A DNA stretch of 64,000 bases from JAJECS01 sp965262745 (lineage in GTDB: Bacteria > Chloroflexota > UBA11872), in NCBI GenBank assembly GCA_965262745.1, contig OZ253558.1, forward strand, positions 2,170,001 through 2,234,000, read 5' to 3'. Shown here in pieces: positions 42,043 to 50,842 of this stretch. A program made the position numbers and the translations under genes. The notes beneath the pieces are model-generated. The model saw only the letters and a list, made by a program, of their open reading frames with translations. It was not told the origin of the DNA and made no database searches. Position 1 is the first letter of the stretch; every line of letters starts with the position of its first letter.

Positions 42043-42804
42043 CTAGCCGAACCGCCCGGCCAGCGCGCGGTAGAGCCCCGGCCAGACGCCGTGCAGCCAG
42101 ATGGGCAAGCGCAGCCAGCCGGGCACCACGAGCGCATCGCGTTCGCGCTCGATGGCGCGCACGATCGCCCGCGCCAGGCGCTCAGGCGGGATGGGCCGCG
42201 GACGACGGCGGCTGTAGGCGCTGCCGCGCCGCGTGAAGAAGGGTGTGTCCACCACCCCGGGTGAAACGGTCGTCACCCGCACGCCGGCGGCACGCACCTC
42301 GTAGCGCAGGCTCTCGCTGAAATTCAGCATGGCCGCCTTGGTGGCCGCGTAGAGCGCCTCGTCGCGGACGCCCACGTGTCCCGCGACGGAGGCCACCATC
42401 ACGATGTGGCCCCGCCGGCGCTCGAGCATGGCCGGCAGCAGCGCTCGCGTGAGCCGGGCCGTGCCCAGCAGGTTCACCGCCACCAACTCCTCGATCATCT
42501 CGGCGGGCATGGCGGCGAACGCCCCCGCCCAGCCGCGGCCGGCGTTGTTGACCAGAATCTCGACCGGCGCGGGTCCGCCCAGCGCCGCCGCGGCCAGCCG
42601 TTCGACGTCCGCCGAAATTCCTAGATCAGCTGCCACCGCCGTCCCGCCGGTTGCGTCGCGCACCGCGGCCAGCGCCTCGGCGTCGCGTCCCGTCACGATC
42701 ACGCGCGCCCCCGCGCGCGCCAGGGCAATGGCCGTCGCGCGCCCGATGCCGCTGGTCGCCCCGGTCACCAGGGCGGTCGATCCTTGGATGTTCACACGCG
42801 CCAA
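42043..42804 (-). CDS. Short-chain dehydrogenase/reductase (SDR)
   Basis: A 253-residue classical SDR. TGATSGIG at 14-21 binds NAD(P); NNAG is at 86-89; Ser139, Tyr152 and Lys156 form the catalytic set (VASVAGHVGVRDEALYAATK). An Arg after the second strand (TGRDAEAL) suggests NADP preference. A Trp/Leu-rich C-terminal end (LRLPIWLHGVWPGLYRAL) may touch the membrane, a feature of some lipid-acting SDRs. The gap to the prenyl synthase gene holds repeats. Substrate unknown. Confidence 0.9.
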   Translation of the reverse strand: MARVNIQGSTALVTGATSGIGRATAIALARAGARVIVTGRDAEALAAVRDATGGTAVAADLGISADVERLAAAALGGPAPVEILVNNAGRGWAGAFAAMPAEMIEELVAVNLLGTARLTRALLPAMLERRRGHIVMVASVAGHVGVRDEALYAATKAAMLNFSESLRYEVRAAGVRVTTVSPGVVDTPFFTRRGSAYSRRRPRPIPPERLARAIVRAIERERDALVVPGWLRLPIWLHGVWPGLYRALAGRFG

Positions 42805-42830
42805 GTCGAGCGGCGCACCCGCGTCGCCGC

Positions 42831-42930
42831 CGGGCGGAGCGTATCGCGAACCCGCCCACCTGTTCGCGGTGAGCCCACCTGTCCGTTCCTGGTGAGCCCT
42901 TCGACAGGCTCAGGACAGGCTCTGTCGAAC
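42831..42930. repeat. Degenerate palindrome plus TTCGACAGGCTCAGG element
   Basis: At 42831-42860 a decayed relative of the GGGCGGTTCGCGAACCGCCC element is seen (gggcggagcg then tatcgcgaacccgccc). At 42894-42930 the sequence cccttcgacaggctcagg then acaggctctgtcgaac forms an inverted repeat TTCGACAG/CTGTCGAA. Both are interspersed elements in the 215-base gap between divergent genes. Confidence 0.55.
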
Positions 42931-43019
42931 CGCGACGCGAGTGCTTGGAGCCGGTTTGCCTCTGCCGGCCGCGCGCGGCACGATCGACACGCCGCCTCAC
43001 CCGTCACCCGGGGCCTTCC

Positions 43020-44054
43020 ATGACCACCGGCGCCCCCGCGCTTTCGGAGATCTTCGAGCGTTACCAAGGCCCCCTGGAAGTCGCGCTGCACGCCGCTCTG
43101 GACGATGCGGATTCACCCCTCGCCACCATGGCCCGCTATCAACTCGGCTGGGTGGACGCGGATGGCAACGCCGTGCGCGCCAATCGCGGCAAGGCGCTGC
43201 GCCCGACCCTGTGCTTGCTCACGTGCGAGGCGCTCGGCGGCAACGTCGAGGCCGCCCTGCCGGCGGCGGCGGGCGTTGAGCTGCTGCACAACTTCTCGCT
43301 GGTGCATGACGACGTGATGGACAACGACCGGCTGCGGCGTCACCGGCCCACGGTGTGGGCGGTCTGGGGCCCCGCCATGGCCATCGACGCCGGCGATTTC
43401 ATGCACGTCGCGGCCACGCTCAGCGTGCTGCGGGCGGGCGATCCCGGCGACGCCCGGGCCGTGCGCGACGCCGTCGAAGTCCTGACGCTGGGCTGCCGGC
43501 GCATGACCGAAGGCCAGTATCTGGACATGGCCTTCGAGGACGAGACCGCGGTGACGGTGGACGCCTATCTCGACATGATTGATCGCAAAACCGCGGCGTT
43601 GATCGGCACCGCCATGGAACTCGGCGCCGTCTTCGCCGGCAACGACCCGGACGTGCGCACCGCCGTCCGCAGCGCGGGTGCGGCGCTGGGAACCGCCTTT
43701 CAGATTCGCGATGACTTTTTGGGCATCTGGGGCGATCCCGATGCGACCGGCAAGTCGGTCGAGAGCGACATTCAGAAGCGCAAGAAGACATTGCCCATCG
43801 TGCATGCGATGACGGAAGGCGCCCCGGCGGACCGCGCCCGGCTGCGAAGCGCGCTGGCCGATCCGGACGTGCCGCCGGACACCGCGGAGATCGTGGCGCT
43901 GCTCGAGCGGTCCGGCTCGCACACCTACACCGAGTCGCTGGCGGAGCGGTATCACGTCGTGACCCGCGAGCGACTCGCCGACGTGCCGCTGAGCGACTGG
44001 GGCGGCGAGGCCCTGGCGGCTCTGGCGGCCTTTACCGCGCGGCGGACGGTCTAG
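43020..44054 (+). CDS. Polyprenyl (geranylgeranyl/farnesyl) diphosphate synthase
   Basis: A 344-residue trans-isoprenyl diphosphate synthase. The first Asp-rich motif DDVMDND starts at residue 97 after NFSLVH, the second is QIRDDFLGIWGD; GKALRP supplies basic residues for IPP binding. It condenses IPP with allylic diphosphates to make the precursors of quinones or membrane lipids. ATG at 43020 begins at the usual N-terminal helix. The gene ends 4 bases into the convergent cofD-like gene. Chain length cannot be told from the residues before the first motif with certainty (HNFSLVHDD). Confidence 0.9.
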   Translation: MTTGAPALSEIFERYQGPLEVALHAALDDADSPLATMARYQLGWVDADGNAVRANRGKALRPTLCLLTCEALGGNVEAALPAAAGVELLHNFSLVHDDVMDNDRLRRHRPTVWAVWGPAMAIDAGDFMHVAATLSVLRAGDPGDARAVRDAVEVLTLGCRRMTEGQYLDMAFEDETAVTVDAYLDMIDRKTAALIGTAMELGAVFAGNDPDVRTAVRSAGAALGTAFQIRDDFLGIWGDPDATGKSVESDIQKRKKTLPIVHAMTEGAPADRARLRSALADPDVPPDTAEIVALLERSGSHTYTESLAERYHVVTRERLADVPLSDWGGEALAALAAFTARRTV

Positions 44055-45370
44055 CGCGGGTCGGCCAGCGCTACCAGCGGCGCCTTGTTCTGCGACGCCT
44101 GCTCGTAGAGGTCCATCAGTGCCGCTGCCAGCGCGTGCGACTCATGGTGGTGCGGTGCGGCGGGGTCCACCACGTCGGCCAGCACCGCTTGCACGCCGGC
44201 GTCCAGCAGCTCCACCTGCGTGGCCGGGTCGCAGGTGACGAGCCGGGTGCCGGTGTTCTCGGGCATCTCTACCTGCAGATTGCTATTGCCCAGCATGTAT
44301 TGGAACAGATCCGGTCCAACGTGCCGCATGCAGCAGTAGACGTGCTCGGCAGGCCCGAAATCATCCGTTTCCCCGGGCTCGGTGGCGACGTTGCACACAT
44401 AGACCTTGACGGCGCGCGAGGCGCGGATCGCGGTGGTCAGCCGTCCCACGAGCAGGTTCGGAATCACGCTGGTGAATACGCTTCCCGGACCCAACACGAT
44501 CATGTCCGCCGCCAGGATTTCTTGAATGGCCGCCCCGTTGGCCGCCACGTGCCGCGGCTCGATGAACACGCGGGAGATCGGCTGCCCGGACGACCGCAGC
44601 TTCGACTCGCCGCGCACGATCCGCCCGTCCGCCAGCTCACCCGCCAGGCGGATGTCAGAGTGCGTGGACGGCAAGATGCGCCCGCGCACTCGCAGCACGT
44701 CGCTGAGCGCGCGCACGCCTTGCTCGAAGTTGCCGCCTTTGAGATCGGTGGTCGCGGCGATGAGCAGGTTGCCCAAGCTGTGTCCCTGGAGCCCGCCGCC
44801 GCGGCTGAAGCGATAGTTCATCACCTCGTTCATCAGCGACTCGGAATCGGCCAGCGCCGCCAGGCACTGGCGCACGTCGCCCGGTGGCGCCAAGCCAAAC
44901 TCGTCCCGCAGCCGCCCCGAGCTGCCGCCGTCGTCCGCCACCGTCACCACGGCCGTGATGTTGTTGGTGTGCTCCTTGAGCCCCCGCAGCAGGATGCCCA
45001 GCCCGGTGCCACCGCCGATCGCCACAATCCGCGGGCCGCGCTGCAGCCGGCGGTTTTGATAGAGCGACTCCGCAATGTTGTCGTCGGGGCTCACGACCAC
45101 CGACAGCACCGTGCGCCCCAGTAGGAACGCGCCGGCGACAACGGCGGTCAGCCCCAAGCCGCCCACCAGCAGCGAGCGGAAGGGGTGCTCGATGAACTGC
45201 AGGGTCATGAAATAGACCACCGAGCCGGCCGGCCCGGGCACGTCGATGGTGCGGTAGACGTAGGCCAGGAACATCGCCAGCGCCAGCGCCAGGATGACCG
45301 TGCCCGCGAAGATGAGGAGGATGTAGCGCTTGACGCCGATGCCGAGGGTTAGCCAACGACGTGACCGCAT
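44051..45370 (-). CDS. YvcK/CofD-like gluconeogenesis factor with two N-terminal membrane helices
   Basis: A 439-residue protein. Residues about 14-95 contain two hydrophobic segments (RYILLIFAGTVILALALAM; LLVGGLGLTAVVAGAFLL), followed by the YvcK/CofD (UPF0052) domain: IVAIGGGTGLGILLRGLKEH, VADDGGSSGRLR, PPGDVRQCLAALAD, and FSRGGGLQGHSLGNLL. YvcK proteins bind UDP-sugars and link central metabolism with wall synthesis; Bacillus YvcK has no membrane segment, so the anchor is a feature of this lineage. The gap 45371-45708 shows nothing that I can identify. Confidence 0.92.
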   Translation of the reverse strand: MRSRRWLTLGIGVKRYILLIFAGTVILALALAMFLAYVYRTIDVPGPAGSVVYFMTLQFIEHPFRSLLVGGLGLTAVVAGAFLLGRTVLSVVVSPDDNIAESLYQNRRLQRGPRIVAIGGGTGLGILLRGLKEHTNNITAVVTVADDGGSSGRLRDEFGLAPPGDVRQCLAALADSESLMNEVMNYRFSRGGGLQGHSLGNLLIAATTDLKGGNFEQGVRALSDVLRVRGRILPSTHSDIRLAGELADGRIVRGESKLRSSGQPISRVFIEPRHVAANGAAIQEILAADMIVLGPGSVFTSVIPNLLVGRLTTAIRASRAVKVYVCNVATEPGETDDFGPAEHVYCCMRHVGPDLFQYMLGNSNLQVEMPENTGTRLVTCDPATQVELLDAGVQAVLADVVDPAAPHHHESHALAAALMDLYEQASQNKAPLVALADPR

Positions 45371-45708
45371 GCGGAATCGATCCTCAAGCCAGAGGCCAAG
45401 TCCCGCCGTCGCCGCAACGCTGAGACTCGGCGGCGCCTAGCGCCAAGGGGGGCCGGAAATCGATTATACGCCTCGACCAATCCCATCGCTCTCGCGACGG
45501 CGCGGCGGCTTGGGCCGGCCGTGCCGCACGGCCCCGGACGACGGGGCACGCGCGCGCCGGTCGGACTTCGTACCCAGCGAGCGTTCGCGTCTCGTTCCTC
45601 GCCCAGCGGGCGAGCGGTTTCGCGGCCTACAAGCCAACGCGACCCACCGCTCCGCCGTTGACTCCCGAGTAGCCGACGGCACATGCTGGCGCGCAGGAGG
45701 TGCGGCAT

Positions 45709-46173
45709 ATGTCAGCGACAGGCAAAGCAACCGTCGGCCAGGTTTTCCGGGGAGTAGCCGGGCTGGCCACGCTGGCCACGCTGCTGGCCACCATCATCGT
45801 CGTGCTGCTCGGCGCGTTCAGGGTCGTCGACATGGAAGGGGTCGTCACCGCGAATGTGGCGCTGGCTTACGTCGTCGCGCTTGGAACTTTCGCGCTGAGT
45901 CCGATCGTTGCCGTCGGCCTTATTGCCGTCAGCCTCTTCAACGCCATCGGCGTCATCGCCATCGGCGCCGGGTCGGCGAGCGGCGTCATTGCCATCAGCG
46001 GAGGTGACGCGCAAGGCATCATCGCCATCAGCGCCGGCGGGCGCGCGAACGGCATGTTGATTGGCATTGGCGACGAAGCCAGGGGCCTCTTGGCCGTGGC
46101 CTACTCGGGCCGAACCGCCTCGGCATTCGGGAACTGGCCGCCGTGGCCCGGCGCCAAGGCGTCAGCCGACTGA
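45709..46173 (+). CDS. Membrane protein with Gly/Ala/Ile tandem repeats
   Basis: A 154-residue protein with two or three hydrophobic helices (LATLATLLATIIVVLLGAF; VALAYVVALGTFALSPIVAV), then five short repeats of about 11 residues with the pattern A-x-G-(I/V/M/L)-(I/L)-(A/I)-(I/V)-x-x-G: NAIGVIAIGAG, SASGVIAISGG, DAQGIIAISAGG, RANGMLIGIG, EARGLLAVAYSG. This resembles the regular turn pattern of a left-handed or Gly-rich beta-helix. ATG at 45709 is used since aggaggtg lies at 45693-45700. I know no family for it. Confidence 0.65.
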   Translation: MSATGKATVGQVFRGVAGLATLATLLATIIVVLLGAFRVVDMEGVVTANVALAYVVALGTFALSPIVAVGLIAVSLFNAIGVIAIGAGSASGVIAISGGDAQGIIAISAGGRANGMLIGIGDEARGLLAVAYSGRTASAFGNWPPWPGAKASAD

Positions 46174-47018
46174 ACAGGAGCGGACAGGCACCGTCCGCGC
46201 CGGGTCCGGCGGTCCGGCTGCTGGCGCTGGACCTCGACGGCACCATCGTCAGCGGCGAGCACGGCGTCACTCCGCGGGTGCGTGCCGCGATTCGCCGCGC
46301 CCAGGAGCAGGGCACGGCGGTCACCATCGCCACCGGCCGCATGTTTCGCTCGGCGCGCCGCTTCGCGCGGCAACTCGACATCACCGCGCCCATCATCTGC
46401 TACCAGGGCGCGCTGGTGCGCGATCCCGTCACCGGCGAGACCCTGCACGCCAGCTCGCTGCCCGTCGAACCTGGACTCGCCGTGGTGGCCTTTGCCAAGG
46501 CGCGCCGCTGGCACGTCAACGCCTACGTCGACGACGAGCTCTACATGGAGGCAGCCACGCCCGAGGGACGCTTCTACGCCGAGACGTCCGACGTGCCGAT
46601 CCGGCTCATCCCCGACATCGCCGCCGCGGTGCACCGTGGAACCACCAAGCTCGTAATCGTCGCGGACGAGGCCGAGGTGCCCGGAATCGTCGAGGACCTT
46701 GAGACGCGGTTTGGCAGCGTGCTGGCCATCACCCGTTCCCACCCGCGCTTTGCGGAGGCGATTGGGCAGGACGTCGGCAAGGGTCGGGCGCTGCACCTGC
46801 TCGCGGACGCCCTGAACATCCCCGTCGAAGCGACCATGGCCATTGGCGACAACCTCAACGATCTCGATCTCGTCACCGCTGCCGGCGTCGGCGTCGCCAT
46901 GGGTGACGGCGACCCTCGGGTGCGCGCCGCCGCGGACTGGGTCACCGCGACCTACGCCGAGGATGGCGCGGCGCTTGCCATCGAGCGGTTCGTGCTGGGT
47001 GAGGAGGCCGGCGCGTGA
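46143..47018 (+). CDS. HAD-superfamily Cof-type phosphatase
   Basis: A 291-residue Cof/YidA-like phosphatase. HAD motif I is ALDLDGT, motif II is the TIATGR block, motif III Lys lies in DVGKGRAL, and motif IV is GDNLNDLDL. The central cap is the type C2 form. GTG at 46143 overlaps the preceding gene by 31 bases; the first 24 residues before VRLLALDLDG are unconserved, so a later start is possible but no good candidate codon is seen. It overlaps the tsaC gene by 4 bases and is coupled to it. Substrate unknown (sugar phosphates or FMN are typical). Confidence 0.88.
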   Translation: MARRQGVSRLNRSGQAPSAPGPAVRLLALDLDGTIVSGEHGVTPRVRAAIRRAQEQGTAVTIATGRMFRSARRFARQLDITAPIICYQGALVRDPVTGETLHASSLPVEPGLAVVAFAKARRWHVNAYVDDELYMEAATPEGRFYAETSDVPIRLIPDIAAAVHRGTTKLVIVADEAEVPGIVEDLETRFGSVLAITRSHPRFAEAIGQDVGKGRALHLLADALNIPVEATMAIGDNLNDLDLVTAAGVGVAMGDGDPRVRAAADWVTATYAEDGAALAIERFVLGEEAGA

Positions 47019-47656
47019 GCGGCTCCGCCCATCCCGTCGACGCGGACATCGACCGCTGTGCCCGCGTCATTGCCGCCGGTGGCATCGCCGTTGTCCCCAC
47101 CGACACGCTTTACGGCCTGGCGGCCGGCATCACCGCGCCCGCCGCCGTCGCGCGCGTCGCGGCCATCAAGGGCCGTGCGCCCGGAACCGGCATGCCCGTG
47201 CTGCTGGCCTCATCGGAGCAGGTCACGGTGGTTGGCGCCGCCGTGCCCTATCTGGAAGAGCTTGGCGCCGCCTTCTGGCCGGGCGGCGTGACCCTGGTGA
47301 TCCCGGCCCGGCCCGAGATCGACCGGCGCATCGCCGACGCGCGGGGCACCGTGGCCGTGCGCGTGCCCGGCATGGCGACCACGCGAGAAGTCTGCCGGCG
47401 CGCGGGCGCCCCGATCACCGGCACCAGCGCCAACCGCCACGGGCACCCGCCCACCACCACCGCCGCCGAGGCCCGCGCCGCGCTTGGTGACGCGGTGGAC
47501 GCCCTGCTCGACGGTGGCCCGGTCGGCGGCACCGCCTCCACCATCGTCGACCTCACCGGCGACCGCCCGCGCATCCTCCGCGCCGGCGCGGTCCCCTGGG
47601 AGGACCTGCGGCGCATCGCCCCCACCATCGTCGACGCCAGCGGCGGCCCTCCGTGA
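47015..47656 (+). CDS. tsaC: L-threonylcarbamoyladenylate synthase (YrdC/Sua5 domain)
   Basis: A 213-residue YrdC-domain protein. AAGGIAVVPTDTLYGLAA, VARVAAIKGRAPGTGMPVLL, FWPGGVTLVI, and TGTSANRHGHPPTTTA are all characteristic. It makes threonylcarbamoyl-AMP from Thr, bicarbonate and ATP for t6A37 modification of ANN-decoding tRNAs. It is short, without the C-terminal Sua5 domain. GTG 47015 and TGA overlap with the HAD gene; its own stop overlaps the GTG of membrane paralogue C. tsaB, tsaD and tsaE are not in the window. Confidence 0.93.
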   Translation: MSGSAHPVDADIDRCARVIAAGGIAVVPTDTLYGLAAGITAPAAVARVAAIKGRAPGTGMPVLLASSEQVTVVGAAVPYLEELGAAFWPGGVTLVIPARPEIDRRIADARGTVAVRVPGMATTREVCRRAGAPITGTSANRHGHPPTTTAAEARAALGDAVDALLDGGPVGGTASTIVDLTGDRPRILRAGAVPWEDLRRIAPTIVDASGGPP

Positions 47657-49176
47657 CGGCCTGGTTGAGGAACGCTCCGGCAGTGGTTGAGCGCCTCGTC
47701 CGAGCATGCCCCCCGGCCAGCCCGCGCACTCGCGCTTGGCTGCTGTCGGGCCTCCTGGCAATCAACCTCGTCCTGGTGCTACTGCCGGCAGCTAGCGCGC
47801 AGCGCATGGAGTTGCTCGGGTTTGGGGCGTGGATCGAGCAACTGGAGGCCGATACTGAGGGAACCCCTGCGAACACCTACAGCTCGGTCGTTTGGGGCGC
47901 TGTCGCCCTACTTGCAGTTGCGCAACTGCTCCGCCCCACGCCCTCCAGCCAGCGGCGGTGGTTGTGGAGACTCGGCTGGCTGAGCGTGGCGCTGCTTACC
48001 GCGCTAATCGCGTTCGAGGAGAGCGTCAGCCTGAAGGAAACGAGCACGGCCTCGGTTGACTCGGCGATCCAGAAGCTCGAGGTCGTGCCATCAGGCTTCC
48101 ACTGGCTGTCCGTGGTCGCGGTGCCGCTGGCCGCTCCGCTGGCGGCGGCAGGCTGGGTTCTTGTGACCTCGCAGCGCGGGCACCCGGCGCGGGCGCTGGT
48201 GCTGGTGGTGGTGGCAGCCCTTTTCGCAGGCGCCATTTTCCAAGACGCAGACGTGCTCAGTGTCACGAACGTTGCCTGGCGGAGATTCATCGAAGAGGGC
48301 ATGGAACTCATGGCCGCCACGGCCCTCGGCGTCATCCTCATCGAGATGTTGGCGTCACCCGATGGTGCTGCCCCTGACACTCCGAGGCGCTGTCGCCGTG
48401 GTCCCGGCCGTCGGGCGGCCGCACTCGCGGTGACCGCGGCGTTGCTAATCGTAAGTGCGGTTCCTCTGCTGGTGACTCACCACGTCTTCCAGGACAATCG
48501 CTGGGGACGGGGCATCCCCTGGTCCTACACGGGGCCTATCTCGCTGGTCGAGCAGCGGTTCCGTGCGACCCACGACAACCTCAGACGCATCGACGTCTGG
48601 GTCGAAATCGACGGCGGCGCGTCGGCTGAGATCTTCGCCCGCCTCACGCCCCAAGGGTCGGATCGCCCCGTCCGCGAGAGCCGCGCAGAGGTCCGTGGCG
48701 CCCGCTTCAGCAACGCGACGGCCGCCTTTGATTTCGAGCCGATCCCCGATAGCGGTGGGACGCTCTATACGCTGGCCGTGGGCGTCCTGAGCGGGCCAGC
48801 GCCCTACGTGTTCCTTGGCATGACCGGCAGTGACGTGATCCCCGAGGGCGCCGCCGTGGTGAGCGGCGCGCCGACGCGCTACGCGGATGACTTGGCCATG
48901 CGGACCACCTGGAGCGGGCGCTTCATCGAGGGGATGATTGAGGGACTGTACTTGCAAGACCCCCAGCGGCCGGAGCAGCTCCGTGCGGTGACCCTGGTCA
49001 TGTTCCTGTGGGTGTTTCTGGTCGTGGCCGCTTGGGCCGGGCTGTCAGGACGCCGACCGCGATTCTGGCGCCGCTTCGTCTGGCCCTCGGTCCTCACCAG
49101 CGCCCTCATCACGGCCGGCATCCTCGTCATCACCCTGGCGTTCTTCGCGGTGCTGTCGCCGACGCGGCTCCCGTGA
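47653..49176 (+). CDS. Membrane protein, paralogue C
   Basis: A 507-residue member of the same family as the proteins at 28120 and 30194, more divergent. Shared features: RTRAWLLSGLLAINLVLV, the SVVWGAVALLAVAQLLRP helix, ALIAFEESVSLKET, EEGMELMAATALGVILIE, YTGPISLVEQRFR, PIPDSGGTLYTLAVG, and GLSGRRPRFWRRFVW near the C-terminus. It starts in the stop of tsaC (GTGA). No redox gene lies beside it; 34 bases later the convergent virion cassette begins. Function unknown. Confidence 0.72.
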   Translation: MTAWLRNAPAVVERLVRACPPASPRTRAWLLSGLLAINLVLVLLPAASAQRMELLGFGAWIEQLEADTEGTPANTYSSVVWGAVALLAVAQLLRPTPSSQRRWLWRLGWLSVALLTALIAFEESVSLKETSTASVDSAIQKLEVVPSGFHWLSVVAVPLAAPLAAAGWVLVTSQRGHPARALVLVVVAALFAGAIFQDADVLSVTNVAWRRFIEEGMELMAATALGVILIEMLASPDGAAPDTPRRCRRGPGRRAAALAVTAALLIVSAVPLLVTHHVFQDNRWGRGIPWSYTGPISLVEQRFRATHDNLRRIDVWVEIDGGASAEIFARLTPQGSDRPVRESRAEVRGARFSNATAAFDFEPIPDSGGTLYTLAVGVLSGPAPYVFLGMTGSDVIPEGAAVVSGAPTRYADDLAMRTTWSGRFIEGMIEGLYLQDPQRPEQLRAVTLVMFLWVFLVVAAWAGLSGRRPRFWRRFVWPSVLTSALITAGILVITLAFFAVLSPTRLP

Positions 49177-49210
49177 CCGCGGCGACCGATCAACGCCACC
49201 CGCCGCCGCG

Positions 49211-49471
49211 TTAGCCGATCCGGACTACCCCCAGCCAGGACCCGAACCGCGTCCGCACGGCCTTGTCCAAGGCCGCCAGCGCGCCCGCGGCCACGGCCAC
49301 GCCCGCCGCGCCGAGCAGTTGCGTCCCGAGCTCGTAGATTTCGGGGCTCTGGGCGGCAAGCACCGCTCCAGGCACACCGCCCGCCACAAACGCGGCGCCC
49401 ACGATGCGCACGAAGCGCCGCAGCACTCCCAGTTTCAGGTTGTAGGTCGTCGTCATCGCTTGCTCGGTCAT
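49211..49471 (-). CDS. Holin-like small membrane protein of the virion cassette
   Basis: An 86-residue protein with two hydrophobic segments (FVRIVGAAFVAGGVPGAVLAA and LLGAAGVAVAAGALAAL) and a charged C-terminus, a layout common for phage holins. It is the last gene of the minus-strand cassette and follows the endolysin gene, as holins do. ggagg stands 7-8 bases before the ATG at 49471. Assignment rests on topology and position, not on a motif. The 98-base gap before the endolysin stop holds nothing seen. Confidence 0.55.
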   Translation of the reverse strand: MTEQAMTTTYNLKLGVLRRFVRIVGAAFVAGGVPGAVLAAQSPEIYELGTQLLGAAGVAVAAGALAALDKAVRTRFGSWLGVVRIG

Positions 49472-49569
49472 TCCACTGCCTCCAGAACTTGCCCCGTAGC
49501 AGGTACGGGGTCATGCCTCACCAACCCTGCCCGCCGAACTCCGCGGCGGTTGGGTGTCTCTGTTTCTCC

Positions 49570-50577
49570 CTACGCCGCCCCGGGAGCCTGGCCCGTGGGC
49601 GCCATGGGGTCGTGATAAAAGCGCTCGGCGGTCATGATTCGCTGCCAGTCCTCCGGGCGGAACGCGCGTTCACCGGTCCGCCGCGCCGCCTGGATGACCT
49701 CGCCAAGCTGCCCCAGCGCCGCCATCTTGCGGCTGTGGTTGGCGTCGCGGTCACGCCGCAGCGCCTCGAGCTCTTCCGTACTCGCCATGTCCAGACCCTC
49801 CAAGACGCTGTCGGCGTACCGGTAGCCCTGTTCGCGAAACGCGCCGTCCGAGGTGCGGCCCGTGTTGTAGTCCGCCAGCGCCTCGCGATAGTCGCCGCCG
49901 CGGTGGTCCAGGTGCGCTGCCATCAGCCGCGCCGCATAGTCCAGCGCCGCGAACGGGTCGAGGGTGCGCCCACGCATTGCCGGATGCCAGCGCGGATTGA
50001 TCTGCGCGATGCCCTCGGCCCCCGCGCCGCTCACCGCCAACGGATTCCAGCCGCTCTCCGTGGTGATCTGCCGCCGAAACACGTCCCGGTCATAGCCGGC
50101 GTCGCGCGCGTAGGCATCCGCGTATAGGCGCAGCGGGTTGACCCGCGCCCCGCGCACGCGGAAGGTCGCCGGGTCGATCACCCCCCGCGGCGCGGCGTCC
50201 AGGTGCAGGTGGTGCCCCGTGCTGTTCCCCGTCGAGTCGCACAGGCCGAGCGTCTGGCCGGCCGCCACGTGCTCGCCGACAACCAGCGTCGGGGGCTCGT
50301 CGAAGTGCAGCAAGCGCCACAGCACCCCAGCGTCATCGCGCAGCGCCACGGCATTGCCATAGGGAAACCCGTCGCGCACCGTCGCTGCCCGCGTGCTTGG
50401 ATGGTGGATCGTCCAAACCGCCACGATGGCGCCGGCGGCCGGCGCCTTGACCGGCTGGCGGTGCACCGACACGCGCTGCAGCGCCAGATCGATACCGCCG
50501 TGGCGGTAGCTTCCGCGGTCCACGCCGAACACCGCCGTAACCCGAACCGTGCCGTCGAGCGGCGGCAGATAGGCCAT
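49570..50577 (-). CDS. Endolysin: M23 peptidase domain fused to a lytic transglycosylase domain
   Basis: A 335-residue two-domain lysin. The N-terminal half is a LytM/M23 metallopeptidase with RHGGIDLAL (HxGxD) and HHLHLD (HxH) zinc ligands. The second half (about 170-270) is an SLT-type transglycosylase with TTESGWNPLAV (catalytic Glu) and GAEGIAQINP. The tail (about 280-335) is helical and low in motifs. Together they would cut both peptide and glycan of peptidoglycan. Aggagg stands before ATG 50577. No signal peptide, so release would depend on the holin-like protein or on virion delivery. Confidence 0.88.
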   Translation of the reverse strand: MAYLPPLDGTVRVTAVFGVDRGSYRHGGIDLALQRVSVHRQPVKAPAAGAIVAVWTIHHPSTRAATVRDGFPYGNAVALRDDAGVLWRLLHFDEPPTLVVGEHVAAGQTLGLCDSTGNSTGHHLHLDAAPRGVIDPATFRVRGARVNPLRLYADAYARDAGYDRDVFRRQITTESGWNPLAVSGAGAEGIAQINPRWHPAMRGRTLDPFAALDYAARLMAAHLDHRGGDYREALADYNTGRTSDGAFREQGYRYADSVLEGLDMASTEELEALRRDRDANHSRKMAALGQLGEVIQAARRTGERAFRPEDWQRIMTAERFYHDPMAPTGQAPGAA

Positions 50578-50593
50578 CAGCTCGCCTCCTGGG

Positions 50594-50842
50594 TCATCGC
50601 AGCACCAGCGCCAGCACGCCACCGCCCACGCTGGTTAGGGTCAGGCCGACCAATCCGTAGATGACGCTGCGGATGGGACGAAACTCCGCCCGGGTCACAT
50701 AGGTCGCGCGCGTCACCGCCTCGTGCGCCGCCAGGTCTGTCCGCAACTGCGCCACCTCGCGCAAGATCGACGCCGTGCGCTCGTCGATGCGGGCGAGCAG
50801 CCGACCATTGCCATCCGGAGCCACGCGTCCGCTGCCCGTCAT
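50594..50842 (-). CDS. Small single-span protein, phage-type (XhlA-like topology)
   Basis: An 82-residue protein with an N-terminal coiled-coil-like helix (LARIDERTASILREVAQLRTDLAAHEAV) and a C-terminal TM (VIYGLVGLTLTSVGGGVLALVL). This is the layout of XhlA/hemolysin-type proteins found next to phage lysins. The ATG overlaps the stop of the glycoside hydrolase gene (ATGA), so the two are coupled. Confidence 0.7.
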   Translation of the reverse strand: MTGSGRVAPDGNGRLLARIDERTASILREVAQLRTDLAAHEAVTRATYVTRAEFRPIRSVIYGLVGLTLTSVGGGVLALVLR

